From positions 186,001-250,000 of the forward strand of contig NZ_BAOS01000005.1 of assembly GCF_002443295.1 (NCBI RefSeq): 64,000 bases of DNA, written 5' to 3'. Position numbers and translations under genes: made by a program. Under the pieces are notes generated by a model that saw only the letters and a program-made list of their open reading frames with translations, made no database searches and had not been told where the DNA came from. Source of the stretch: Candidatus Scalindua japonica. GTDB taxonomy: Bacteria > Planctomycetota > Brocadiia > Brocadiales > Scalinduaceae. Positions 48,532 to 57,579 of this stretch are shown here, one piece after another (positions within the stretch are counted from its first letter, which is position 1; the number at the start of each line of letters is the position of its first letter).

Positions 48532-48813
48532 TCATATATGATGACTGCCAGTAACTCTTGCAAGATTCCATCCCTTCATCTCAGCCAATCTGGATAGTCG
48601 TTTACCAGAAACAGCTTTCATACAGCAAATTCTAGCACTGTTCCCGGCTCGTCTGTCTGGGCTACCCACCAACAACCAACCTTCAACAGCCTCTCTAAGA
48701 TTAGACTTTATTTCATCCATTGTTTCACCCTGTGTTACACATCCCGGGAGTGCTGGAACCTCCGCCCACAAGCCACCTTCCTCTGCTTCGTGAATTATCG
48801 CTTTAATATTCAT
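48532..48813 (-). pseudogene. Degraded hicB-hicA toxin-antitoxin pair
   Basis: The frame begins with HicB (GGLWAEVPALPGCVTQGETMDE) and ends with the start of HicA (MKAVSGKRLSRLAEMKGW, then GSHHI). Removing one G near 48660 makes HicB end in a normal tail (VAQTDEPGTVLEFAV) whose TGA overlaps the hicA ATG (48619-48621), showing the original arrangement. HicA then stops after 29 residues, before its catalytic region is complete. Both are dead or missequenced. HicA is an mRNA-cutting toxin. Confidence 0.72.
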
Positions 48814-48924
48814 TTATTCACTCCTTTAGTCATCATTTTAGACACCAACCGAACATTCACTTCTATAGACTCCGTATAGAAACAGATGATATAAAATATT
48901 GGATATATTTCAAGTGTATTTTCA

Positions 48925-49075
48925 CAAAAGCGGCAACCGCAGGACACTAATTTACCAAAAAATATATTCTTATTTTTTCCCATTCCCTTACCGGTTTAAA
49001 ACCCTTTTTTCTGTAACCGTAAAAACGAGATTAATGTTATTGAGAAAGTGAAAGACAGATAACGTTTTTCGTTGT
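48925..49075 (-). pseudogene. DUF1360 remnant 2
   Basis: On the minus strand, pieces in two frames (TVTEKRVL, then REWEKIRIYF) resemble the DUF1360 protein at 47.05 kb with several stops. A degenerate HC-peptide motif (LRLVVHCRSG, 49160-49200) lies upstream in the same order as at 47.3 kb, so the whole peptide-DUF1360 unit was duplicated and then decayed. Confidence 0.55.
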
Positions 49076-49242
49076 AATAGGAAAAACAATATAAATAAAA
49101 GTTGAAAATCCTACTGCCTTACTGTTAACTGTTTACTGTCAAATTATTAATATTTTTCATTACTCATCCACTCCTGCAATGTACTACCAACCTCAATATA
49201 TTATTTCTTATTAATTGACAGTAGATGTTTTGTATAACAAAA

Positions 49243-50169
49243 TTAATCATAATAGATGTCTGGTTTATATTTAAAATATGAAAATTTCAAGATATTCAAC
49301 AAAGACCAGCGCCATTTTATTCCTGTTATCTTTCGTTCTAGGACTTCTTTTATCAATAGATATTTTTTATGAAGAATAGAATCTCTTATCTTTATAATAT
49401 CTTTGCAACGTTTTTCATCAATTTTTTGATTGCCACGTCCATTTACAATTTTAATTATGTCGGTTTGATAATCTTCCATTTCTTTGCATAAATAAGCCCA
49501 CATATCATTTAGTGCCATTTTAGAATATTTCACTACATTGTCTTTATCCTTATTATCTAAGTTTTCTACATTCTCATCTATAAATTTAATGAATTTTTTC
49601 TCTATTCTTGGAATCCTAAATTCATTTATTTTGCTATATGAAAAAAACTTTGGGAAAAGTTCCATTAAGATACTCACATTGAACCTTCTAATTTCTTCTT
49701 TTTGTGAAACTGACAAGTTACATTCTTCTTTCTTCAATTCTCCTGATTTATCTAATACTTCCTTAAGATTATTAAGTTCCATTTGCAATTCAGAAGAAAG
49801 TATAATGCCTTTACCAGCAACTTCTTCCTTATAAAATGTCAAGTTATCCGTAATAGCGTTATACGCAGCAACAATGTCCTCTTTCATCTGATCAGTTAAT
49901 TGATTTACATCTATTGTTTTGAACTTTTCTAACTGATCAGGCTTCAGTTTAGATGTTATTAGTTTTGTCGTTGATGTTTTTGTTCCTACTTTCATTTCAA
50001 ATAATAAGGCATCCCAATTTGAAACATTACCCACAGTTATTAATGAGGAACTATTTTTGTTTTTGATAATCTCATCATAAACTTTTTCCTCTAAGTTTTT
50101 TATTACTTTATCTTTATCTTTATCTTTATCTTTTACATCTTTCATGTCCTTTAATTTTAAAATGTACAT
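49243..50169 (-). CDS. Hypothetical protein with lysine/aspartate repeat
   Basis: I do not recognise this 308-residue protein. It starts with a short KDKDKD tract encoded by a TTTATC hexamer repeat (about 50108-50137), which can vary in number by slippage. The rest is helical and charged with no signal peptide; a single hydrophobic stretch may lie near residue 280. The start could be at the second ATG inside the repeat. First of a run of leftward hypothetical genes. Confidence 0.55.
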   Translation of the reverse strand: MYILKLKDMKDVKDKDKDKDKVIKNLEEKVYDEIIKNKNSSSLITVGNVSNWDALLFEMKVGTKTSTTKLITSKLKPDQLEKFKTIDVNQLTDQMKEDIVAAYNAITDNLTFYKEEVAGKGIILSSELQMELNNLKEVLDKSGELKKEECNLSVSQKEEIRRFNVSILMELFPKFFSYSKINEFRIPRIEKKFIKFIDENVENLDNKDKDNVVKYSKMALNDMWAYLCKEMEDYQTDIIKIVNGRGNQKIDEKRCKDIIKIRDSILHKKYLLIKEVLERKITGIKWRWSLLNILKFSYFKYKPDIYYD

Positions 50170-50323
50170 CAGGTGTAATTCTATAATTGGTAATTAAATT
50201 TTTATTTTTTGGTTCTGGTATAATAAGCATGAATTTTAGAACCTACTGTACAACATTTTACTTTCCTATTCTATTACATTATCCTGCAAATCGTTTTTCA
50301 ATTTGTCTATACCTCCATGTATC

Positions 50324-50722
50324 TCATTTTTTTCTAAATAATTTTTCGAATAATAGATCCGTTTTTGCAATAATCGCCATCACAGATTCACTCATCTCCT
50401 TTACAAGGTCAGTCTTTAATTCGAAACATTTTTGACGAATTTGTATATACATCAGAATAAGTGGAAAACCAAGTGATCCAAACATCAATATAAATAGTGG
50501 GTGCTTTATCATAGAAAAAAACCATTGATTATCATCACCGTTTTTAGGGTACTTAGGATTTAAATCAGTAAGTTTATCCTTCTGATTAATATTATTGATA
50601 TCAATTCCTTCCTCACTCGGTGTTTTCTCTAAACCAGGCTTATTCGTATTTGCAAAAATAGCATCATTACCAATTATAAAAAAAATTGCCAATACAATTG
50701 CTATTAAATATATTATCTTCAT
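50324..50722 (-). CDS. Hypothetical membrane protein with signal peptide
   Basis: This protein of 132 residues has an N-terminal signal peptide (about 1-25, IFANTN), a polar middle and a second hydrophobic segment (about 75-93, PLFILMFGSLGFPLILMYIQ), then a short helical tail. No family is recognised. It lies among other small membrane-protein genes. Confidence 0.5.
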   Translation of the reverse strand: MKIIYLIAIVLAIFFIIGNDAIFANTNKPGLEKTPSEEGIDINNINQKDKLTDLNPKYPKNGDDNQWFFSMIKHPLFILMFGSLGFPLILMYIQIRQKCFELKTDLVKEMSESVMAIIAKTDLLFEKLFRKK

Positions 50723-50853
50723 TTTTTTCTTTCAGACCGAAATTCATGTAGTGATAGTATCAATAACGACAAATTCTACAAAAGCCGCTATGAATTTATA
50801 GAAGTAGTTTTCTAATGAAGTTCAAATTGACAATATTTCTGTTTGCCCTAACC

Positions 50854-51540
50854 TCATTTTAATATTTTGTATACACTCCATCCTATAATTATTACAATAG
50901 CTCCTAATATTGTAGGCCATAAATTATAGCTATTATCCATTTTATAACTTAACCTAATAAAGCAGCTCGTCCCTGCCATGAGAAAAAAAAATAGACCGGA
51001 AATAAAAAAGCTAAAACCACGATTGATCCATATATGTTTAGCTACAACATTTGTAGAGAGAAGTGATGTTTCTACCGCCATTGTATCCCGTTCAACATCT
51101 TCATTTACTTCACTAAGCATGGTTACATATTTCTCAGTCTCTATTTTACTTATATCAGCAAAAAACCATGTGGGACTCTTTTTTTCAAATTTCATACTTT
51201 CAGAAGCATGAAGTCGTGAACGTAAGCACATAAGTGCAGCAAACATAGAAGCAGCAACACCTAAAACCATAAAAGAAAGAAAACCTAGCGTTTCCAAACC
51301 AAAATATTCATTTATTTTTTCAATTTTATTCATATCAGAAAAAAAAGAAGAAGCAAGAAAACCGAGAAACACACCATTGAGCGTCAAAAGAATCTGTGCT
51401 TTATTATCAGCACTGGTATACCACGATTCAACGTTTTGATTGACTCGCCTTGTATATTCTAATGAATGTTTGACTGAGTAATTATCTTGTGATCTTAAAT
51501 GATCCTGATTTTCTTCATTATTTCTATTCTTACGAATCAT
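50854..51540 (-). CDS. Four-helix membrane protein resembling Pycsar-effector (DUF5706) proteins
   Basis: The 228-residue protein has four predicted membrane segments (about 50-67, 85-105, 172-195, 205-226). Before the first is the motif NVESWYTSADNKAQILLTLNGVFLGF, which resembles the DUF5706/PycTM family, pore-forming effectors in cyclic-nucleotide defence (the stretch is spelled here as a motif). No cyclase or CD-NTase gene is beside it, so a defence role is only a suggestion. It is part of a membrane-protein cluster. Confidence 0.5.
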   Translation of the reverse strand: MIRKNRNNEENQDHLRSQDNYSVKHSLEYTRRVNQNVESWYTSADNKAQILLTLNGVFLGFLASSFFSDMNKIEKINEYFGLETLGFLSFMVLGVAASMFAALMCLRSRLHASESMKFEKKSPTWFFADISKIETEKYVTMLSEVNEDVERDTMAVETSLLSTNVVAKHIWINRGFSFFISGLFFFLMAGTSCFIRLSYKMDNSYNLWPTILGAIVIIIGWSVYKILK

Positions 51541-51670
51541 AGAATATATTCCTTTACTAATCTGTATTCGCTATTCTATTTAAAAATTTGAAAACAAATA
51601 AGAAATTTGTCATACCATTTAATAAAACACATGCAGAGCTTTTTATATAAAATATCATTCTTATGATTAA

Positions 51671-52287
51671 TTAATTGTCTAACGGATTTCTGCTTAGTTT
51701 TTTCATTTTAATTTTATAGTAATAATATGTTATCAAACTAAAAGCTATACCTAGGCATCCTGAAGTAATATAAAATCCATTATTAGTAGATTTAGTAGTT
51801 AGAATGATACCGATAGCGCTACTGGCAGCAGAAAAGAAAATAGTTGACCAATAAATTATATATTTTTCTAAAGAGAAAAAACCTTGTTCTTCTGCTTTTT
51901 GAGCAAACACTTCATACTCGCTAAAGCCTTTCCTTCTCAGGTATTCCCCGATAACATGAATTTGCAGCCATAGATGTGTGCAATGTAAATCTACGTAAAC
52001 ACAAACGAAAGGTATTATACAGAGAATCAGGCAAGCACTTGGAATTGCAGAGTCTTCTAAACCTAGACCGGTTGAACCAAGGACCCCAACGAGTATCAGT
52101 TTCCATTTCAGCAATTCATTACGGGCTTTCTGGCTACTGATTATCTCTTCTCTTAGTTTGTCTTCAGAACTAATGCTAAATCTCTCTATTAATGATGCTT
52201 CAAGAAAATGCCATTGTATAAGGTGCTTTTGTTGTTTTGATCCTGGTTGATATGAGTTGCAGATTCAGCTTCACTGTTTTTTATCAT
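51671..52287 (-). CDS. Membrane protein, one frameshift near the N-terminus
   Basis: Start ATG 52287 gives MIKNSEAESATHINQDQNNK, then the frame breaks; the next frame continues with a long helical stretch (HLIQWHFLEASLIERFSISS) and three or four membrane segments to 51671. One extra T in the T4 run 52227-52230 joins them into a protein of about 205 residues. I recognise a conserved-looking core (CVYVDLHCTHLWLQIHVIGEYL) but no named family. The start lies next to the hairpin that overlaps the TPR gene stop, suggesting translational coupling. Confidence 0.55.
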
Positions 52288-52320
52288 TTCCTTTTTAAGC
52301 TTATTAGCTTAAAAAGGAAA
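52287..52320 (-). promoter_or_regulatory. 15-bp hairpin at the TPR/membrane-protein gene junction
   Basis: A perfect inverted repeat (52287-52301 with 52306-52320, 4-base loop) contains the ribosome site (AAGGAAA) of the membrane gene and the stop codon of the TPR gene. In the mRNA it would hide the ribosome site until ribosomes translating the upstream gene open it, a typical coupling device. Confidence 0.6.
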
Positions 52321-52678
52321 TTCCTATATGATCAAGATATTTTAATGATTCCCTGCACATCCAATCCTCTTTTCCTCTTTCAGCAAGCAGTGCATGCACC
52401 TTTGCAAGACCAAAATGAGCGCGAAATTTTTCTTCACTATTACTTCCCTTTTGATTGTTTTCTAATGCTTTACGATAGGCTTCTCCTGCCTGATGATACT
52501 TTTCTCTCTTCAGGAGAACATCTCCAAAATTGTTAAAAAAAGGGGGATACTTCTTGTCCATGGTGACCGCTTTACTCGTAGCTTCTTCGGCTTCTCTATA
52601 TCTCTCACGTTTGAGTAACGTTATTCCCTTGTGATCCTTTTTATGCCTAGTACTCAACTTTTGATTCATTATATTCAA
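52304..52678 (-). CDS. TPR-repeat protein
   Basis: The 124-residue protein has three tetratricopeptide repeats (YREAEEATSKAVTMDKKYPP, YHQAGEAYRKALENNQKG and FGLAKVHALLAERGK) and no signal. Such small proteins mediate protein contacts. Its stop lies inside the hairpin before the next gene. Confidence 0.7.
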   Translation of the reverse strand: MNIMNQKLSTRHKKDHKGITLLKRERYREAEEATSKAVTMDKKYPPFFNNFGDVLLKREKYHQAGEAYRKALENNQKGSNSEEKFRAHFGLAKVHALLAERGKEDWMCRESLKYLDHIGISFLS

Positions 52679-52934
52679 GACTTGTCACAAATGACCCAAC
52701 AGGTGACACCGTTCCCCAATAGCTATTATTTTACAAGGTTTTCTGGTAATTAATTGTATACCGAGGATAGAGAAAAAATACATAGAGCTCAAGCAGCGTA
52801 AGGAACACAATGTTGCCAAAGTTGCTTCAGCCAGGAAGATGCTTAAAATAATATACCATGTACTAAAAGTACTAATACTGTTTTATTTCGATATGGAAAA
52901 AATCTAAAATCCAATGAGTCTTATGATAATGAAA

Positions 52935-54203
52935 TCATTTAGTCTTACAATTTTTTACAATAAAATACAAACTCCCAAAAATTGTTATGGCACCACATAT
53001 ATAAGATATAAGGAAAATATTTCTTCCCAGAATATTAACTTCATCACTACTAAATGGAATGATAAATGCCGGTTCTGTGATAACAAGCAAGGACGAACGT
53101 ATATATATGCCGATAATTATTGCAACACAAATTCCTAAAATAAAAGGATAGAAAATCGTAGTGTATGTTGGCAGATACCAACAATCAGCAAGACTTTTGA
53201 TAATATTATCATCATTATCAGTCGTATTGTTCTTTTTTAATTGAACATTGAATATGCTTTGTAATTTCATTCCCTTGTAAAAAGTAACAGCAATCGTAAT
53301 TATCAAGCCGACTAGAAGGATTGGAAACAGCTTCATCAACTCCGGAAGATCAACTGGTATTCTACCAAATGGAGATTCAAGTGAATTAATTCTCTTGTCT
53401 AGCTTTTTCTTAAGAGTTTGCGATTTAACCAGTTTTTTATCATTCTCTTCCAATTCAATCTTTACTATATTTAATTTGTTTTCTACTTCATTAACAAATT
53501 TTGAAACCTCTTTCTTCACTAATCCAAATGATTTGTCCACAACTTCCATAAGACCAATAGTTGCGGATTCCTTACTTACTGGACCAGAGTATTTTTCCCA
53601 AAATCCAGGATCTAACCCATTAAGAAACGTTTTAATATCAGTAATGGCCTGCTGGGCTATATCATTTAAATGAAAACCGTCATCATTATTTAATATGATT
53701 TTCGCCTGTTTAATAGGGATTACGATTTCATCCTTAAGTTTGTCTATCAGATTATTAAACCAGGTATTAACGTACCAGCTTACGGCAGGAGCAAATTCTG
53801 TTACTTCAGATGGTATAGATAATCCATCAACCTTAGCTGGTGCTGATTGTTGAAATGTATTATCAGTTGTTTGAGAAGAGAGTGTGTTTTGTATCTTTGG
53901 CAACACTCCTCGCAAATGCACAGGGTATTCTTTTATTTGAACCTGGGCATGTTTCAAGGCCTCACTTATTTTTTGGTTCAGCTTTTTAAGCATATCAGAT
54001 TGCGAGGAAAGTTGTTCAAATTGCACACTCTTTTCTTTTAAAGATGCCGTTAATACAAACTCCCGCTTTTTGTATTCAAAATATGATTCCACGACATAAA
54101 AGTGAGCAATTAACGCAAACGTTAAACCTACACCGAGAAGTCGATTCATTTTCTTCCTGCTTGATCTTAAATCATTAAACAGAGTTTCGATTACATCAGG
54201 CAT
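52935..54203 (-). CDS. Large hypothetical membrane protein
   Basis: The 422-residue protein has one N-terminal membrane segment (about 22-40), a long coiled-coil/helical periplasmic region (about 45-290), and a cluster of three or four C-terminal membrane helices. No family recognised. ATG 54203 is chosen for the GGAGGAAC before it; the ATG at 54248 lacks a ribosome site. It looks like a sensor or scaffold anchored at both ends. Confidence 0.6.
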   Translation of the reverse strand: MPDVIETLFNDLRSSRKKMNRLLGVGLTFALIAHFYVVESYFEYKKREFVLTASLKEKSVQFEQLSSQSDMLKKLNQKISEALKHAQVQIKEYPVHLRGVLPKIQNTLSSQTTDNTFQQSAPAKVDGLSIPSEVTEFAPAVSWYVNTWFNNLIDKLKDEIVIPIKQAKIILNNDDGFHLNDIAQQAITDIKTFLNGLDPGFWEKYSGPVSKESATIGLMEVVDKSFGLVKKEVSKFVNEVENKLNIVKIELEENDKKLVKSQTLKKKLDKRINSLESPFGRIPVDLPELMKLFPILLVGLIITIAVTFYKGMKLQSIFNVQLKKNNTTDNDDNIIKSLADCWYLPTYTTIFYPFILGICVAIIIGIYIRSSLLVITEPAFIIPFSSDEVNILGRNIFLISYICGAITIFGSLYFIVKNCKTK

Positions 54204-54244
54204 AGTGTGTTCCTCCAATCTGAAAAGTGAAAGGGGCTGTCCTC

Positions 54245-54525
54245 TCAATTAAGTATTTCAGCATTGAATCTCTGAGCGTATGTACCATGAAACCATTTAA
54301 TGCCAACAACCAGATTATTTGCTGGAGTTTCTTGTAGAATATGACAATGGTTATCTATAAGCACATAAAACATGAATAACTCAACAGATCCTTGCACATA
54401 CTTCAGTTAAAGTTTCAAGGAGCAGTCACGGTCAGCATTATCCCGGCATATCTCATCTACCCTGTTTCCTAGACTCATTAAATGATATACTGCTCCTCAT
54501 AATCAATGCTTGGTTTCACTGGTAT
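54245..54525 (-). pseudogene. REP-associated transposase remnant 2
   Basis: Fragments in several frames give VKPSIDYEE at the start and FYVLIDNHCHILQETPANNL then HGTYAQRFNAE at the end, the same protein as remnant 1. The shared upstream sequence TTTGCGAGGACTGACCC lies at about 54571. Confidence 0.65.
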
Positions 54526-54584
54526 AATTGCAAATATACCAAACGTACAAAATAGTGCCATTACTTATTTGCGAGGACTGACCC

Positions 54585-55133
54585 TTAACACTTTATATTG
54601 GAATTTATATCTGTTTTACTATTTCTCTCGTTACCGCTCTTTCGCAACACAGTATCCTGTCGTGTTAATACATCATCTGTAATACTAGTGCGAAGAGAGC
54701 TGCCAAGTTTTTGCAGGTGGGCAACATTTTTTATTGGAATTGTCTTACACATCGGATCTAAAATAGATTCAGCAATTTGTAACAATGTATCTGGACATAT
54801 CCAATCTTGAGGTCTTTCGAGATAGTCTTTCAATGTTACAAGGGGCGGTTTCTGACTATCAAAAGGCCAATTTTTTGCTTGTTTTTGTAAAAGAATTTTA
54901 AAACCGTCTTGTAAATCGAAATAGCGTTCTCTTGTTCCGGCAGACAAAAATAAGCCTCCACCTGTAAAATACCAATCCTTGAGTGATACCGCAAGCGACT
55001 TAACATTGTCATGAGTTAATGGTTCCGGCTCTGGATACTTCGCCAAAGGTTTTAATTCTTTCCAAAGCTCCTTATAATGCACAATTCTTTCCTTACGAAG
55101 CTCTTTGTCGTACTCAATTTGAAGTTCTTGCAT
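54585..55133 (-). CDS. Hypothetical protein following an in-frame stop
   Basis: The 182-residue protein (KELRKERIVHYKELWKELKPL, then WYFTGGGLFLSAGTRERYFDL) resembles widespread uncharacterised proteins that normally carry an N-terminal membrane helix. No ribosome site precedes ATG 55133. The frame is open upstream except for one TAA (55143-55145) that separates it from a 29-residue membrane peptide, so the two may be one gene. Function unknown. Confidence 0.55.
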   Translation of the reverse strand: MQELQIEYDKELRKERIVHYKELWKELKPLAKYPEPEPLTHDNVKSLAVSLKDWYFTGGGLFLSAGTRERYFDLQDGFKILLQKQAKNWPFDSQKPPLVTLKDYLERPQDWICPDTLLQIAESILDPMCKTIPIKNVAHLQKLGSSLRTSITDDVLTRQDTVLRKSGNERNSKTDINSNIKC

Positions 55134-55142
55134 TACTTTGAG

Positions 55143-55232
55143 TTAGCCTTGACGATATGAGATTACCCATGTTATTACGACGACTATTAAACCAATCACC
55201 GCGGCGATAATTGTTCCTGTATCATTTCCCAT
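55143..55232 (-). CDS. 29-residue single-helix membrane peptide
   Basis: It encodes MGNDTGTIIAAVIGLIVVVI then TWVISYRQG, one membrane helix with a short basic end. Same frame as the next gene, separated only by TAA. Either a real small peptide or the membrane anchor of that gene cut off by a nonsense change. Confidence 0.5.
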   Translation of the reverse strand: MGNDTGTIIAAVIGLIVVVITWVISYRQG

Positions 55233-55347
55233 AGTCTACACCACTTTATTTATTAACTGTTGCGTCACAGAGAAACGAAAGCATCAAATTAAGAATCAAT
55301 AACTTCTTTTTCTTTCTTTTGCCTTCTAATCCTCCACCACACATCTT

Positions 55348-55440
55348 TTAACTTTCATATTGTTTTTTTTCGCAAAAGAAACACCCTCCACTACAATGTG
55401 ACACCTCAAGCATATACTTTTCTGTCCAAATGGAAATCAT
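55348..55440 (-). CDS. Small conserved HCSGGC peptide
   Basis: It encodes 30 residues starting MISIWTEKYMLEVSHC, then SGGCFFCEKKQYES. It matches the copies at 47.4, 61.4, 61.8 and 62.2 kb with a 3-base in-frame deletion and mostly conservative changes, and it has an extra cysteine pair. It is 116 bp upstream of the 29-residue membrane peptide. Upstream AGAAGAA is a weak ribosome site. Function unknown. Confidence 0.5.
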   Translation of the reverse strand: MISIWTEKYMLEVSHCSGGCFFCEKKQYES

Positions 55441-55499
55441 ACTTATTCTTCTTCTACTACAAAAACAAATATTTATATTTTTACTATTGAAATATTGAT

Positions 55500-55600
55500 T
55501 CTATCTCGACTCCTGCTTACTCGTTTCAAGGTTTTCTTGGTATAAATTAAACAATAGCGATAGCGTAGCAAGCTGCCAATGTCAATTTGCGAGGACTGAC
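55500..55600 (-). repeat. End of a REP-transposase element
   Basis: TTTGCGAGGACTGAC at 55587-55601 is shared with the ends beside the two Y1-transposase remnants, followed here by TAGCGATAGCG-rich sequence. No transposase reading frame remains. Confidence 0.5.
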
Positions 55601-55891
55601 GCGTATTCTGAGAGATGATTCCTCACATATAATAATACAGCCTATAACCTATCTAATCCGAAAACTTCTATTCTTGTCTGGCGTCAACTATTTTTCCTGT
55701 CTAACGACAATTATTTTTCGGAGATACTTACCTAGGCTTTTTTTCATACCTTCTCCTTTTTTTGAATAGTTACATACTTATGAAAAAAACCAAGACTTAT
55801 CGACGTGCTATTTTAAATATAATATTATTTCAATAACCCGTTCCCCCATTTGTTTTATACCTTCTTTTTTGCTTCAATGATGAAAGTTTAT

Positions 55892-56194
55892 TTATTCTGA
55901 TTGCGACCATACTGCATCGCATTTGAAGATCACGCAGAACTCTTCTAACCCAGGCCTAATGACCTTATCCCAATGCTGATAAGGATCATTCTTTTGATGT
56001 TCTTTAAAAGCATTTTCATCTCGATACGCTTCATAAACGTAAAGTACATATTTGTCATTCGGATCTGGATAAAACTCAAATCTAAGTGACCCTGATTCTT
56101 TGTCACTGCAGTATTTACCATCCCGCTTCAGGAATTCAACAAGTTCCTGATATTTATCTGGTTTGGATTTTACTCTAAACATAATCCCAAACAT
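55892..56194 (-). CDS. Antibiotic-biosynthesis-monooxygenase-fold protein
   Basis: The 100-residue protein has the alpha-beta ferredoxin-like ABM fold: MFRVKSKPDKYQELVEFLKR, RFEFYPDPNDKYVLYVYEAY and HQKNDPYQHW. Members are small oxygenases or isomerases, or unassigned. AGGAGGAATT precedes ATG 56194, preferred to the ATG at 56245. Confidence 0.72.
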   Translation of the reverse strand: MFGIMFRVKSKPDKYQELVEFLKRDGKYCSDKESGSLRFEFYPDPNDKYVLYVYEAYRDENAFKEHQKNDPYQHWDKVIRPGLEEFCVIFKCDAVWSQSE

Positions 56195-56269
56195 AATTCC
56201 TCCTACAATCAATTTTTGAACACCCACCTCAAAAATTAAATTCATGGGGTTAGGTGGTTCTTGTTTTGC

Positions 56270-56556
56270 CCAATGCGTCTTAAGCTTTTCTTTTCATCAC
56301 TATGACCACAAATCTCCAGGCGATAGGTTCAAGCAATCTCTTTGATCTTTTTAAGTAAATCCTTTACATTATTTATATGAGCCAATAACCCCTCAGCATT
56401 AGAGTACCATTCACGACAATGCGCATTGTGCTTATTATGTTCATCAAAACTGAACCCATAATAAAGACAGCCTGGTTCTTTGCTCGTTCGTTTAACCAAT
56501 TCTTAGCAAAGCTCTTTAAATTTATCAAGCTTACCGCTTAACAGTCCGAAATATGG
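56270..56556 (-). pseudogene. ABM-like protein pseudogene
   Basis: On the minus strand a frame reads PYFGLLSGKLDKFKELC, stop, ELVKRTSKEPGCLYYGFSFD, then HCREWYSNAEGLLAHINNV, stop, YRLEICGHSDEKKSLR. This is a recognisable small quinol-monooxygenase-like family (GCLYYGFSFD, AEGLLAHI) broken by two in-frame stops and lacking a start. Confidence 0.6.
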
Positions 56557-56572
56557 TGCATTGGAACAACAC

Positions 56573-56956
56573 TTACCCGGTTGCAAAAGGATTAGGCTGT
56601 TTCATCATCTCCTTCTTACTAGAATGTTCCCATCGCACGACTACTTTGCCATTGAGTACTTCGTCTATGATAATACCTTCACGTTGAATAAGATTTTCTT
56701 TACACGTGCCCTCTGCTATCCATCGAAAAACGTTCTTGTCGCCAGAAATAATTTGATCCTTGATGGCGAATTTCATCCCATGGAAATCGTCCAGATCTTT
56801 TTTTACCATATTTTTAAATTTTTCCAAATTAATTGGTTTTTGACTACCGTCGAGATAAAAATCACAATACTTATCAAATACTTCATCGGCAACCGAAATA
56901 TCGCTTCGATTTAATCCGGCAATCCATTTTTTCTCATATTCAATCACGTTGTCCAT
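56573..56956 (-). CDS. SnoaL-like/NTF2-fold protein
   Basis: The 127-residue protein resembles SnoaL polyketide-cyclase-like proteins: an N-terminal helix, DISVADEVFDKYCDFYLDG and a beta strand region FRWIAEGTCKENLIQREG with a conserved catalytic-site arrangement unclear. GGAGTAAAACAA precedes the ATG. Substrate unknown; it sits beside two ABM-fold genes. Confidence 0.65.
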   Translation of the reverse strand: MDNVIEYEKKWIAGLNRSDISVADEVFDKYCDFYLDGSQKPINLEKFKNMVKKDLDDFHGMKFAIKDQIISGDKNVFRWIAEGTCKENLIQREGIIIDEVLNGKVVVRWEHSSKKEMMKQPNPFATG

Positions 56957-57032
56957 TTGTTTTACTCCAATATAGCGAAATAATCGTTACGAAAAAAGCT
57001 TATGCTTTACAATAAAACCTAAATAAATATTC

Positions 57033-57479
57033 CTACCTCTTAAACATGCTAATTAACTCCTCAAAAAGGGTAATAGCGCTTTTAACATAAGGTACATTGT
57101 CAAGCAGATCTTTGACACTGCCTGTCACAATAGAAGCTCTTCCCAACCATCTATTTATATGACCTTTTGACTCCGTTGTACTCTTTTCTATAGTTTCTGC
57201 AACTTCTATAGCTCGTGGAAATGCTTTCAACTCCTTGATTAGGGCTTCACCAACTTCTTTTTGAGATATGTCAGTAAACGGTCTCCATGCTTCCTGAAGT
57301 TTATCAAGGAAATTTTCACTCTCCACAATCACAAAAACAGAATCTCTAAAGTCCAGGTACTGATCCAATGGACGATCATCCTGTTGTGGGACAAGCAGAA
57401 GTCTCACACTCTTTGTAAAGTTCATCCAGGCAATTTTAAACTCTGGGTAATTGATCTGGTTACTGTTTTCTTCTGGCAT
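57033..57479 (-). CDS. Hypothetical helical protein
   Basis: This 148-residue protein has no recognised family, signal or cysteine. It is helical and charged, with a hydrophobic last 30 residues that may bind a membrane or partner. AAGGAGAAATTAG precedes the ATG. Confidence 0.5.
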   Translation of the reverse strand: MPEENSNQINYPEFKIAWMNFTKSVRLLLVPQQDDRPLDQYLDFRDSVFVIVESENFLDKLQEAWRPFTDISQKEVGEALIKELKAFPRAIEVAETIEKSTTESKGHINRWLGRASIVTGSVKDLLDNVPYVKSAITLFEELISMFKR

Positions 57480-57579
57480 ATCTAATTTCTCCTTTTTATG
57501 AAATTATCATGCAAAATTTCACTTCTTATACATTTCTCTTTAAGAAATACTTTTTTTCGTTTTGTCTTAATTCATTTTC

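Noticed and set aside
50108-50137. TTTATC hexamer run
   Set aside because: It is a simple microsatellite inside a coding region (KD repeat). Phase variation is possible but six bases keep the frame, so it cannot act as an on/off switch.
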